DNA of 64,000 nt from Theobroma cacao (lineage: Eukaryota > Streptophyta > Magnoliopsida > Malvales > Malvaceae). The position numbers were made by a program, and so were the translations under genes. The notes under the pieces were generated by a model. It was not told the origin of the DNA and made no database searches. It saw nothing but the letters and a program-made list of their open reading frames with translations. Positions 35,901 to 47,936 of the stretch are shown here, piece after piece. Within the stretch, counting starts at the first letter, position 1. Every line of letters begins with the position of its first letter. The DNA lies in assembly GCF_000208745.1 (NCBI RefSeq), contig NC_030852.1:33960159-34024158 (forward strand), read 5' to 3'.

Positions 35901-38900
35901 AAAGAGGTCTTAAAAAACATGAAGGGTCGATTTTCTTTTCTTTCTTTTCTGTCCACCTTTAACATTATTTATGCTGAAAGAAATCAGTAAATGAAAAAAC
36001 TTACCGTCTAAGCACATGGAGGCTTTGAGAGAGGAACAGGGGGACCCCAAGTTCCATTCGATAAAGAACAACATAAAAACCTGTTTCAGCTTCTAACATC
36101 CAGGGTCCACAAAATTTGTCTTGTGCTTCACCTTTTTTGCAAAATTAAACACTCAAGCCCCTGTAAAATCTGTCACAGCTACATTGGCTAAAGGAAGGGG
36201 GGAAATTTTCATGTATTTCTTTTGACTTTATACCCAAAGGCTTTAACACTTGCCCAATCTCAAATGGGATTGAGGACAGCATATCACTAAAAATCGAAAA
36301 TCATGAGGCTCGCCCTTTTCACCTTCCCTTTAAAACTACTCAACCCATAGAGTGTTTTTGCTTGGAAGCATTGTCCGTGACCACCCTTCAAGCTTAAACA
36401 ATCTTCATGTCTTGTGTCACCCCTTTTGGACATACAAAAAAGGATTCACCATGTCATGCCAAACCAGAGAAGGCAGGCCCCCCCTCCTCCCCCTTTAAAA
36501 AAATCCTCAACTTAATAATTTTTAATGGTCCACACACATCACAACTTGCCACTTTAATCATGTGTATTTATTTAATCACATTTATGCTCAATCCATGACC
36601 ATGAGACCATTCCAATTCCATACATTACACTATATCATATTTACTCATTTGTTCATACAAATCTTTTTCCGGTTGTGGGTGTTTTTGGGTCCTTTCTTTT
36701 CATTCTCACTTTGAAGATAAAATTAGGATGGGAGTGGTTGTGTGTCCATGTCTTTGAATATTGTTCCATATAAGACCACATTGCTTGTCTATTGAATCTC
36801 ATGGGTGACAACTGTAAAACCCTGTGACATATTTGGCTTTTGAGGCTTTAACAAAAGAGGCGCCTTTTAGCTCAGCTAAACAACAAAAGAAGGATTTAAA
36901 GCGAATGCTAATGTGAAGGTTTAGTCAAAATATAGGGTAATAAAAAACCTTAACTGCCTTTCTTTTATTATCTTTTAAGAAATTAAACAATTGTATTAAA
37001 ATAGACAATATTTATTGTGCCTAACATGTGAATTCCCTTTTATAAATTGTGCCCATTTAGCATATTTGTTAACAATTGACATATCTAACATAAATTTTGC
37101 CCTTGTCACATATTTAATTTATGATTTAGAGATAAAGATTTCTCTCCTGCTTTAGAATGATTTTTTTGGTCCAAATTTCAAGGGTATTTTAGTCTTTTTA
37201 TTGAAAAGGTAGACCGTAGTGTTTTGGAGTTTCAATCGAGTCAAACCTGATGGATGTGTTAGATCACTGAATCACAGATCTCAGCTGCCCTTGATTCTTT
37301 ACACGTTTTGAAGATCTCGTGATAATTAGGTGGGTACCATATTCGTGAGATGATAATCAGAAGACGCTCTGATTCTAATGCTGGCATTGAGAACGACGCA
37401 CATGATCGCTGGCGAAATTTTCGGAGGGGCCCTCAGGTTTTTGCTTAAGCAGTATCACTAATCAATATGGGTTCCGAGGGATTTAATAAAATTATGGAGC
37501 CTAATTTTTGGGGATAAATTTTTATTTTTATTAAAAAACACTTTTTGAAAAGAAAAAAAATTGAAACATAGATACAAATAAAATAAGATTAGGTACTAGA
37601 TTTGAGTTTACTTTTCTTGCTAAAAAGGGGGAATTAAAGACTTTGACCTTAAAGGGATTGGGCATATTAACTTCTCAAAGTAAATTATTTGACTAATTTG
37701 TCAATCCTAGAGATTAGCCCTAAGACAATTAAAGTCCATTATTAATGTTGTTATTGTTAAACTATTTCAAATTATTAAAGATAATTTTCAATATTTTCAA
37801 GGAGAAAATGAGAGAAAAAGACAAGTTATTTAAATATTATTTGACTTTGGTATATATCTTTAATTGTACAACTCAAATAATGAATAAAAACTTTTAAATT
37901 ATAGAAAAAAAGTAATAAATTAAAAAAAACAATAATTATAAAGAATTTGTGAATATAACATTAAATTAAGCAACTGGCATTGTCAAAAATTATATAACTA
38001 TACCATATTATTAGCATTTAATATTTTTTATTTATCACCATTAAATAATCACTTCTTTATTTCTCAAACTATGGAAATTAAAAAATAAAAAAGTATATAA
38101 TATTTTTTAAAATATTGTCACTGTGCATCCATTATCAGCACGTTCGGAACCTGGCTCCGAGCAATTATCCATTTGTAATTATATTAACGCGTTAGCAGTT
38201 TTTTTATTAATTTTCAATTCGGCACGAGAATTTTTATACTACCAAGGTACATCATGGATCATACAATCCTTGAATCCAACGGCTAACGATACGCCCATGA
38301 TTTGTCATAACCTATAATAATCCTCTGCCGTGGATCCAAGAAGTGTCAACGGTCAGTTGGGTTGGTTGCCTATGGTTTTAAACTGCTCCAGCTCACACAT
38401 TAGCAAACCCTTCCCGAGTTTTAAGTTCATTATCTCACGAGATTTATGCACTCTAATCAATTTGGCTTCTCTCAATGCAATCATTAGCAGTAATCCACTA
38501 GCAAGCAACAAGGTTACCTGAAACTGACTATAAAAGAACCCCAGAAAATGAATTAATTTACAAAACTGCCATTCTGCATGAAATTTATTCAATTGAACTG
38601 AGGAAAACTGCATATTTAATTATCTCCATTTTCTTTCTTTCTGTTTTTTTTTTTTCTGCTAAACCAAAAAGGAAAAGAAGCTCTCTTTGAATCCAAGTTT
38701 TCCCTCACATCTTTTCTGTCTTTTTTTACTCAAGGCTTTCACATTTTTCTACTCCTTTCTTTTCTCTACTTTTTCAAGTGATTTACTTTCATGGGTAGTT
38801 GCCAAATCTTGGATTTAAACCCAGTAGTTTTGTATTAGCATCTTTATCTCTTCATTGTTTTTGTTTCGGTTTGTTTCATTTTATACTTTCTGTTAACAAA

Positions 38901-39100
38901 GCAAACCCCATTATAGCAGATTAGCGTACCGAAACTTTGAACTTCTGCCTTAGTTTTAGTTTCTTGATAAACCCCACATTTGCAACTCAGGTGGTTTCTT
39001 TTTCTTTTTTTTTGGGTTCTACTATCTCTTCTTCATTTTTGGGTAGATGAATTCTACTTGTGGCTGATAAAAGGGCGTAAAATATTAGGGAGAAAGAAAA
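32909..39100. other. 6.2-kb intergenic interval, no gene seen
   Basis: No open frame here is convincing. It holds a C16-A14 homopolymer junction near 34223-34252, scattered C-rich patches (34020-34040, 34770-34790), and very AT-rich stretches at 37000-38100. The last few hundred bases before 39101 are pyrimidine-rich, as expected for the promoter and 5' UTR of the LRR gene. Confidence 0.45.
34223..34252. repeat. C16-A14 homopolymer junction
   Basis: Sixteen consecutive C are followed at once by fourteen A. Such tracts are unstable and prone to sequencing error, so the exact counts should be treated with care. Confidence 0.8.
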
Positions 39101-42100
39101 ATGAAATCATACATTTATTTCTTGCTTCTGTTTCTTGCCTCTGGAGTTGCTTTTGTGACTTGTGCTCCTTTTCCTACTAATGAAGGTAATGAGGTTTTCT
39201 TTTCGTCTTTGATTTTTTGTTTTTGCAGATCTTGATTGGTTTCTGGGAAAATGTGGGTAGAGATGAGGACTTTAAACTGTTAATCTTGTGCTACATGGTG
39301 TTTTAGTTCAGTTCTTTTAGATTTATAGTCTTGATTTTACTGATACTGATAATTCTAGTATCAATATTTTTCACTGAGTGGGAACTCTGGGTTTGTATAG
39401 TTTGGGCTCTTACAACATTCAAGGAAGCTATATATGAAGACCCACATCTGGTTTTGTCAAACTGGAATGCTTTAGATGCTGATCCGTGTGAGTGGTCTGG
39501 GATTTCTTGTAATCAGGAGAGACAACATGTTATAAAGATGTAAGCATGATCCAACAGCTTTCTGAAGTTCTTTAATCAGTTTTCATTCCATTAAATGGTA
39601 GATATCTGCACAATTGATGCATTTTCAGAGTAGTCATGTCTTACTGTGTGTTTCAGAAACATATCCAGTTCATCTTTAAAGGGATTTCTTGCACCGGAAA
39701 TGGGCCAAATTACCTACTTGCAAGAACTGTATGTTTCTTATTCTTATTTGTTCAAGATGATGCTATTGGTTCAACTTTTATCCTTCTAAGAAAGGAATGG
39801 TTGACTCATACTTTCATGTGATGTTGTTTTATAGAACTTTACGCGAGAACAATCTGATAGGGATAATACCTAAAGAACTGGGGATGTTGAAATTCCTCAA
39901 AGTCTTGGATTTGGGGATGAATCAACTGACGGGTCCTATTCCTCCAGAGCTTGGGAATTTATCCAGTGTGATGAAGATGTAACCCAAACTTCATCTGTCC
40001 TGTTTTAAGGAATTGAACTTTTTTGTTTGGTTATTTATATCCTTATTTTGCTTTCTTTTCTTATCACAGAAACCTTCAGTCAAATGGGTTGACGGGTAGC
40101 CTGCCTGCTGAGCTTGGCAATTTGAAGTATCTTCAAGAACTTCGCCTTGATAGAAATAAACTTCATGGAACTGTTCCTGCTGATAGCAATTCAGCGTTTA
40201 CAGCTAAGATGCATGGAATGTAAGTAGAATATTGTCGCAATAAAATTATGTTCTATTAAGCTCTGGAGAACAAATCTATTTGATAAACTGCTCATTAGAA
40301 AATATGCCCTGTATACCTTTTGAATGAACATTTTCTAGTTTCTACACATACAATGCTGGTAGAAAACAGTATCATATTTGTCAGTTTTTAATTCATCTCT
40401 TAGCAAATTTAGTTTAAATGCTGTCTCAGAAATGATGATAATGATTGAAACGGGATGGTGAACAAACAAGCTGGTAGCATTTGCGACCGAGACTAGTATC
40501 ATAAGCTTATGCTTTTTCTTTGTCTGCATAATGTAGGACATGCTATGTGCCATCTAGAGTTTTAATGTTGGATTATGACAAACTGTTAACAATACCTACT
40601 TGCAGAGGATAAATATCCTTTTCTAACCCATAAAGCTAGTAATTTAGTAGGGAGTAAAATATCTTGGTGTGTGATCCTAGAAGTTGAAAATTTTGCAGGC
40701 TTCTTCTCTAGATATTTAGCCACTGAAGTTAAATCATGTTAGTATTTTAAAGTTGATCTCTAATAGTTCGTTTCACTTTAGGTATGCCTCAGGTTCAAAC
40801 TTAACTGGACTTTGTCGTTCATCTCAGTTAAAAGTTGTAGATGTCTCCTACAATTTTTTGGTTGGAGGCATACCTAAGTGTTTGGAATACCTTCCAAGGT
40901 AAACTTTCTTTGCCTGTGACATAGATCCATGCTGGCTTCTTTTTATCCAGTTGGCCCATGTTTTCCCATATTATTAATGCAGCACAAGCTTTCAAGGGAA
41001 TTGCCTCCAGGACAAAGATGCAAAACAGCGTCCCACTACACAATGTGGTATGTATTACATAATCTTCCCTTTGGCTGTGATGTGGATGAATTTTTGAACA
41101 AAAATGTATGTTCTTGTCTAAGTCTAACTGACTAATCTGATGACATCTTGAAGTGCACATGCTTCATTTGGTTCTAGTTAAATTATTGGATCAAAATTTA
41201 AGCACTTGCTCTTCCATAGTTGAATTTAATATGTTTGGAGTTGCATGTGTATGTATTTTCTTACTACACTTACCAATGCTAGCTGATTGTCTTATGAGCA
41301 TTAAAATAATTAAATATTGAGTTGGCAGTGACAATATTCCTTTTTTAGGTGGTGCTATGCTTTCCAGAAGTCACCAAGCACCCAGCCCTAAGCATCGGCC
41401 TGCTGAAGACGTTGCAAAGCATCAAAAAGCGTCGAAACCTGCCTGGCTTTTGGCTCTTGAAATAGTGACAGGAACCATGGTGGGATCTCTCTTTCTGGTC
41501 GCCCTCCTTACTGCTTTCCAAAGATGCAATAGCAAGTCTGCTATCATAATCCCTTGGAAGAAATCAGGGAGTGAGAAGGAACATGTAACAGTATACGTAG
41601 GTTAGTTTGCTGCATATGGCATTAGCTACTAGTCCTCAAATTACTTGTGTATTCTTCAAAGCAATATTGGTTTACATGGTGATTTTGTGCAGATTCTGAG
41701 TTGTTGAAAGATGTGACTAAATTTAGCAGACAAGAGCTTGAAGTAGCTTGTGAAGATTTCAGCAACATTATTGGTTCCTCTCCAGACAGTTTGGTCTACA
41801 AAGGCACCATGAAGGGTGGACCCGAAATTGCTGTGATATCCCTCTGCATTAAAGAGGAGCACTGGACTGGCTATCTTGAGCTCTATTTCCAGAGAGAGGT
41901 AATTGTTAAATGCTGTAACAGTTTGATCAAAAGATCAATTTTGTTGAAAGATGTGAAGCAGCTTCAAAATGTAAGAATTAACAAACTTGGAGTGATCTGG
42001 TTCTAAGTTTTCTGTTAAATTGCTACTCAGGTGGCAGATTTGGCAAGATTGAATCATGAGAATGTAGGGATATTACTAGGTTACTGTAGAGAGAGCACTC

Positions 42101-43281
42101 CATTTACAAGGATGCTTGTTTTTGAATATGCATCAAATGGAACGCTTTATGAGCATTTGCATTGTAAGCATACTCTCTCTCTCTGTCTCTCTCGCTCTCA
42201 CATACGAAGATAACATTGTTTATCAGCTTTTACCTGACTAAGTCAATTTTAATGCAGATGGAGAGGGATCCCAATTATCTTGGACAAGGCGTATGAGAAT
42301 TATTCAAGGCATTGCTCGAGGACTCAAGTATCTTCACACAGAACCTGAGCCCCCATTCACTATATCTGAGTTAAACTCTAGTGCTGTGTATCTTACAGAG
42401 GATTTTTCCCCCAAGGTATCTCCTCACCTCATGCCCTTGCATGTATGAGCTTCTAATATTTTCTTCATGATCAGGGGATACTTGAGTTAGGGTCACTTTT
42501 ACCTTATCTAAAACAAAAGTATATTGCTCTATGGTAAAATTAAAGAAGGCTATTCTTGTGCCAAAATTACTTTGTGATGAATAATAGGGTCACTCTTGGT
42601 ATCTTGACAATTCAATCATGAACTCGAGAAATTTTGGCTGGCTGGTTGCTGTTGTGAAATTTAGCTGAGATCCTTCTGATTAAGAAATTATCTTGTGATG
42701 CAGTTGGTTGATTTTGAAAGTTGGAAGACTATTCTTGCTAGATCAGAAAAGAACTCTGGCTCTATTGGCAGCAATGGCGCCATTTGTCTACTTCCTAATT
42801 CCGTGGAGAAACGTCATCTGGATATTCAGGGCAATATTCATGCTTTTGGTGTACTTCTACTGGAGATAATTAGTGGGAGGCCTCCATTCTGCAAGGACAG
42901 AGGGTGCTTGATAGATTGGGTAAGGAACCCCTCTGAACACCACATTTGTTAACCAGATTTCATGTTGGACTTTTGTAGACAAACATGCTTAGCTTAATAT
43001 GCCCCAGAAAACTTAAGTAGTACCATGCACTGCAGGCCAAGGATTATCTTGCATTACCAGAAGTTATGTCTTACATTGTAGACCCAGCGCTAAAACAGTT
43101 CAGATATGATGACCTCAAAGTTATATGCGAAGTGATAAGCCTATGCATTCATCCAGACTTTTCGAATCGGCCAGCCATGCAGGAAATAAGCCTCATGTTG
43201 GAGAGCGGAATTGACACATCTGTCTCCGTTGAGCTCAAGTCATCTTCTTTGGCATGGGCTGAACTTGCCCTTTCATCATGA
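39101..43281 (+). CDS. LRR receptor-like protein with inactive (pseudo)kinase domain
   Basis: Thirteen exons: 39101-39185, 39401-39539, 39657-39728, 39835-39978, 40070-40219, 40782-40898, 40983-41047, 41349-41600, 41693-41898, 42031-42163, 42258-42415, 42704-42919, 43036-43281; 660 residues. Residues 1-22 are a signal peptide. An LRR N-terminal cap ([12 protein letters not shown]) and a short LRR array follow, partly in exons of 72 or 144 bases. A single membrane span lies at about 290-312 and a kinase-like domain from about 352. The catalytic residues are lost: the VAIK lysine is Ser391 (AVIS), HRDLKxxN reads ISELNSSA (Asp to Glu492, Asn to Ala497), and DFG is DFE (510-512). It should be a plasma-membrane pseudokinase that signals by interaction. 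The layout matches At1g63430/At5g41180, from memory. It lies convergent with NOB1. Confidence 0.9.
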
Positions 43282-44386
43282 TTGAGTTGAAGCTAACACA
43301 CTGTACATCAATTACATACAGTTTTTACCCTTTTACCTATATCCAATCTTTTTGATCTTTGTAAATGGCTGCATGTCAAAAAGAAACGTTTGGCTTCATT
43401 TATGCTGAAGCCTTTTTTCCATTTGTATACCATTTGATGTTCAGAAAAATTTCTGAAATCTCCAAGTAGCCAATTTAGCTATTTTGCAGTGAGTCTTGTA
43501 CCATCTGTTTAACTATATATGTATACTATGTTAGTGTTGTCTCTACATCCACAATGAAATTGTTGGTTTGTCTTTTGTTATACATATTAAATGCATGCTT
43601 GTAATTTTGTCGAGAACATTACATCACCTAAAAATGATGATCAAGACCTGGCCTGTGTCAAGTTGTCAATCTTCTTCATCTTTTTCTGCCTAAAGTAATA
43701 GAACAAAGTAGTTTGAGACATTTTCTGTTGAATGGAATAGAAAGGAATCTGTTAGTTGTCGTTTACGATATAATCAAATATAAGATTCTAGCCAGGCAAA
43801 GTGCGCTCGGCGGTGAGCTGGACAGGACAAAGGGTTGAAGGATTTGCCTACCAAACTTAACGTTCTCTTCATTGCAGATCAACTCTGTTTGGTAAAAATG
43901 ATTAAAATGGTGGAAAAGTTTTATTTTAATTTAATGGTCAAAACATCAGGTACGTGGCTTCAGAACACTCATAAACAAAGGGGTTTTGATAATAATTTCT
44001 GTGAAATTTCTGTGCACGTAATTCACTGATTGAATTCCAAAAGATTTATGTACGGAAGATGAAATAACTTGCTTTATTGGCCACCCTTGCCCTGCTATTT
44101 GCCAACACGATAATAAATAGAGCACCCTGCTATGCAACGACTCCCAAAGGAAACAGTGGTTTTTCTTCAATTGCTTGTGCAACACATAATTTCAAAGGTA
44201 GTTGAATGAAATCTCTCCAAAATTGAGCTCATCTCAAGGCAAAAAACATACATAGCACGCTAGTAGATAATCCATTACATTTGACTTACTATGAATACGG
44301 GCAAAGGAACTGTAAATATCGAAAAATTCATTTCTTTTATCTGGTTCTCAAGTCAAAAAATAAATTACAAAAGGAATCCTGTGAAC
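43282..44386. other. Convergent 3' spacer between LRR gene and NOB1
   Basis: Holds the 3' UTRs of both convergent genes. No other gene or element is seen. Confidence 0.45.
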
Positions 44387-46950
44387 TTACTTATGCTTAG
44401 AACGGGAGTAGTGATTGTCATTTGGATTCCTCTTTCCACTAAATACTGCTAATGCTTTTCTTACGGGAGGCTGGAGAGGTGCCCTTTTATCAGTATGGTG
44501 AGTGAAAGTGTCCACACCCATGAAAAGATCATCATCCCCCTATATAAAATAAAACACATGCTCAGCTCTAATTAGCTGAATAAATTTCATTTTTGACATG
44601 AAAAAGAAGGAAACAAACTTGGACGTAACAGATGAAGCAAATCCATAGGTGCAGAAATAAAAATTGAAAATCAGACGAGACAAACCTGTTTATTTACTTT
44701 CTTCTTTGTTTTAGGGTAAAGGAATTTTTGGGGAAGTTGATCTTCACGTAAAATGAGGTTTTTGGTTATGGCATCTCTTCCACCTTGGGGTAAAGGCAGT
44801 GAAAACTGCACACAGCAAATGAAGGCATTCATGAAATATTTTCTCAAAATCATATCATATTGCCAACCCAGAAAACACATGTAGGGTATGCCAGACGGCA
44901 CCACGAACACAAGAAATCAAGAGAAGAAAACTCAATAAATGACTGATATCTTTTGCAGTTGCTTGTGTAGATGATCTTACCTTTGTACCGCGAAGAGAAA
45001 TTCTTGGGCGATGGGATGCTAAAACAATTCCATTCTCACCAACAGTAACAGCTACCTTACGTAAAGTTCCTCCATTTCCACACTTGGGACAGAAAATCCT
45101 TCCAATTTCAGCAGTCACATTATAGCAGGCATGGCACTTCAATATCCACCTACAGTCATATAGATTTAATGAAGATAAGCAGAAATGCATCAAAATACTT
45201 ACTTTTGACATGTCACAAAACAACAAGGTTTTCAGATAAAAAGGCTTTAATGAATTCATATGATAATTGAAATTTGAATAAGTAACTAACGACCACCATT
45301 CACCAGTACTGATATATGCCTTATTTATATACCTGTGTAGCTGCCGAATCTGCATTCCGCCAGGTGCTAGTAACCGTAAACCCATCTGCAGAATAACATT
45401 TTGCATAGCAAAGTCACCAGTTACACAAGCTACACTGGACTCAGATAGGGATCTCAACATCCAGCTCTGCTCGCTGCTAACATCATCTGTATATGATGCA
45501 TCAACGGTTTCATTGGTCTGACTTGACATTTCCAACTGGTCTAATTCTTCATTCACAAGATCCATCTTATTTCCTTCAACAGAAAGATTCACATTGGCCT
45601 CCACTGTGATCTCCACTTCTTCTGCTTCTTGAAGAGCCTCCAGTGAGTCTTCTTCCAGCCTCATTTGTTTTAGGATTGAAGAAAGATCTTCATCACCCTT
45701 CTTTTCTTCTGCTCTCTCAGTCTCCTCCAAAATCCCGTTTCCAGAATGAGCATCTTCAACATGGTTCTTATCCATGCTTTTTTCCATATCTTCCTGACAA
45801 TCTTTCTCCACTAATGCCTCATAATATTCCCGCCTAGCTTTCCTCCTAAGATATCTCCTATGAGTACTTCGACTTACAGCAGGTTGCCAATTATCACCAT
45901 TATCATCAATCTGTCCCTGAGATGCATCAATTCCATCAGCCACCATCTTCTTCCCTTCAATTTTCACCTCTTTCTTCTGGGGTAAATATCTCCTAGGTCT
46001 CCTAAAACCGTGTTCAACATCCTCTTGATTCTCAGAATGCGTTTCACTCTTTATTTCCACAGAGCCATCTTCAGAACCATTATCCGAAGGGAGAGTATTC
46101 ATATTTAAGTCTTTCAAGGGAAGGATTCTCGAGTTAGAATTTGTTCCACCTTCAGCTTCACGTTCGAGTGCTTCCCACTCATCCAAATTAGGAACATTGG
46201 AGCCCCATCCAGGCAAGTCCCTTTCAGGTAGCCTCTTTACATTAACAACATGAACTGGGGGAGGAGCATCTCTAATATGATTGGTTCCATGAATTTGAGC
46301 CTCCAACGTATATGTCAGGGCAATCAGTTTGAGATCAACGTCCGAAAGAGTCTGCAAGTCACCAGTTGCCCTCGCAAATTTGATAACTAACAGGTCAAAT
46401 AAAACATTCAATTAATAATGATGTTAGAATTGATGTTACATTGTAATAATTTGCTTATTTTTAATCAATTACGAATTTTCTTTCACCTTATAACAACATT
46501 CTAAGACGCAAAAAACAGATAGTAATGAAAATAACAACCAAAGGAGCCTTAATACATAAAATTTATACATATGCCAAAAAAGAATAGAAATTGAAGTTCA
46601 AATTTATTACCTTTATTGAGGGCATCGGAAGAGGGCTCCATGGAATCAATGGAGAAAGGGATAAAGGCGAGGCGGTGACGGGAAACAGGGTCGCGAATTT
46701 CAGCGAGGACTTCAGGGACGGTAACGAACCTGTCGGCGGAGTTGTTGAGCTTTTCTCCACCTTCGATGACGGCGTTGGCGTCAACTACGGCCACCGCTAT
46801 TCCCTTCGTGGATTTGCAGCTTTCGACAAAGAGTTGGGTTGTCGCCGCCGTTTGTTTTTGCGTTTGAGGCTTTGGTGGTTGGCTCTTCAGTACGTTGCTC
46901 CAACATGGTGCCGGGTTCGGGTTAGGGGCCGGTGCTCCGGAATCCTCCAT
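44387..46950 (-). CDS. NOB1: NOB1, pre-18S rRNA D-site endonuclease
   Basis: Five minus-strand exons: 46611-46950, 45333-46386, 44981-45149, 44686-44805, 44387-44539; 611 residues. NOB1 is the PIN-domain nuclease that cuts 20S pre-rRNA at the 3' end of 18S rRNA during cytoplasmic 40S maturation. The PIN domain begins VAVVDANAVIEGGEKL, with the first catalytic Asp at residue 57, continues through VTVPEVLAEIRD and FIPFSIDSMEP, and reaches LSDVDLKLIALTYTLE in exon 2. A long acidic, low-complexity insertion with KR-rich patches fills most of exon 2. The zinc ribbon follows: Cys470-x2-Cys473 and Cys485-x2-Cys488. It ends with LPLPQGGRDA and a basic tail (SRSKHK). The chosen ATG gives MEDSGAPAP. 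An upstream in-frame ATG at 47058 would add a leucine/serine-rich stretch, discussed separately. A telo-box upstream suits a ribosome-biogenesis gene. Confidence 0.93.
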
Positions 46951-46963
46951 GGTTAGGCAGAGG

Positions 46964-46985
46964 GAGAGAGAGAGAGAGAGAGAGA
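46964..46985. repeat. (GA)n microsatellite in NOB1 leader
   Basis: About 22 bases of GA repeat, which is (CT)n on the NOB1 coding strand, 14-35 bases upstream of the NOB1 ATG. CT tracts are frequent in plant 5' UTRs. Confidence 0.8.
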
Positions 46986-47010
46986 CAGCTAGTGCGAAGC
47001 TCAGAGTCTT

Positions 47011-47018
47011 AAACCCTA
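47011..47018 (+). promoter_or_regulatory. Telo-box AAACCCTA upstream of NOB1
   Basis: An exact AAACCCTA motif lies about 61 bases upstream of the NOB1 ATG. Telo-boxes are enriched in promoters of plant ribosomal-protein and ribosome-assembly genes, where they co-ordinate expression in dividing cells. Activity here is inferred. Confidence 0.5.
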
Positions 47019-47936
47019 GAAAACGGTAGGATGGGATCTGAACGGTGTCGTTTAACAACTGAAAATAAAATAAAATGTAACCTATAGGGATTTTGTAAAA
47101 GACTTGTCAAATAAAATATATAGCACGGAACTAATTTATACTACTACACTTACACTATTACGTAATTTAGTATTTTTCTTATAGTATTATCGAGCAAGTT
47201 ATAAATTATTTAATCAATAACCAAATAAATGGTTTAATTAATTGAAAATAAAATAAATCTTGCACTTCTTTTTTTAATTTTGTCGTTTCCACATTCCTTT
47301 TTTAACTTGAAGATAATTTTTTTTATCTCCACTTTAACATCATCTCTTGTAATTACAGCATGTAAAATTAATTGAATTTAGAAGGTTAAACCAAGGGAAA
47401 AGAGAAAAAAAAAATAATATTAGACTATTTCTTTCCAAAAAAATACTAGTCTAAGTAAAAGTAGTAATTAATTGATTTATAATTCACTAAAAAAAATAAA
47501 GAGTGAGAAGATACAAGATGAGCAAATTAGCAAAAAGAAAGAAGGATTGATTCATCCTTCTTTTTAAAAAAAAAAAATTACACAAAATTACCCCAAGTTA
47601 AAAGCGAGGAGCAGAGAGAGACATATTGAAAAAAACAAAGGGATATAAAAATGGTGATCCCTTCTCATAATTTAATCAACCTTTCAACAACATCACTTAA
47701 CAAATGGAAAAAACCAACCAAATTCTTCTCAAACTGAAGATGGGGTGAGTCATGGCAATCCCCCTTTTTTTCTTGGCAGCCAAACTATTTCAGTTTAGAG
47801 GAAAATGGTAGCAGTAGTTTGTATCTATGTTCAACCGGTTCTGAAACTAACATTAGATTGATGATTATGGCCCCCCCAAAGCATGCTTTTAAGAAGGTTG
47901 AAGAAGCGAGGAGATGAGCTGAATGATTCCATCTGT

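Larger units (their letters stand above)
46951..47936. other. NOB1 promoter and ADF 3' flank
   Basis: Contains the NOB1 leader with a GA/CT tract and a telo-box, then AT-rich DNA leading to the ADF stop codon. No other gene is seen. Confidence 0.45.

Noticed and set aside
42165..42195. CT-rich tract in the LRR gene
   Set aside because: Simple intronic pyrimidine repeat, no further meaning seen.
45643..45837. Plus-strand frames inside NOB1 exon 2
   Set aside because: Antisense shadow of the acidic NOB1 insertion.
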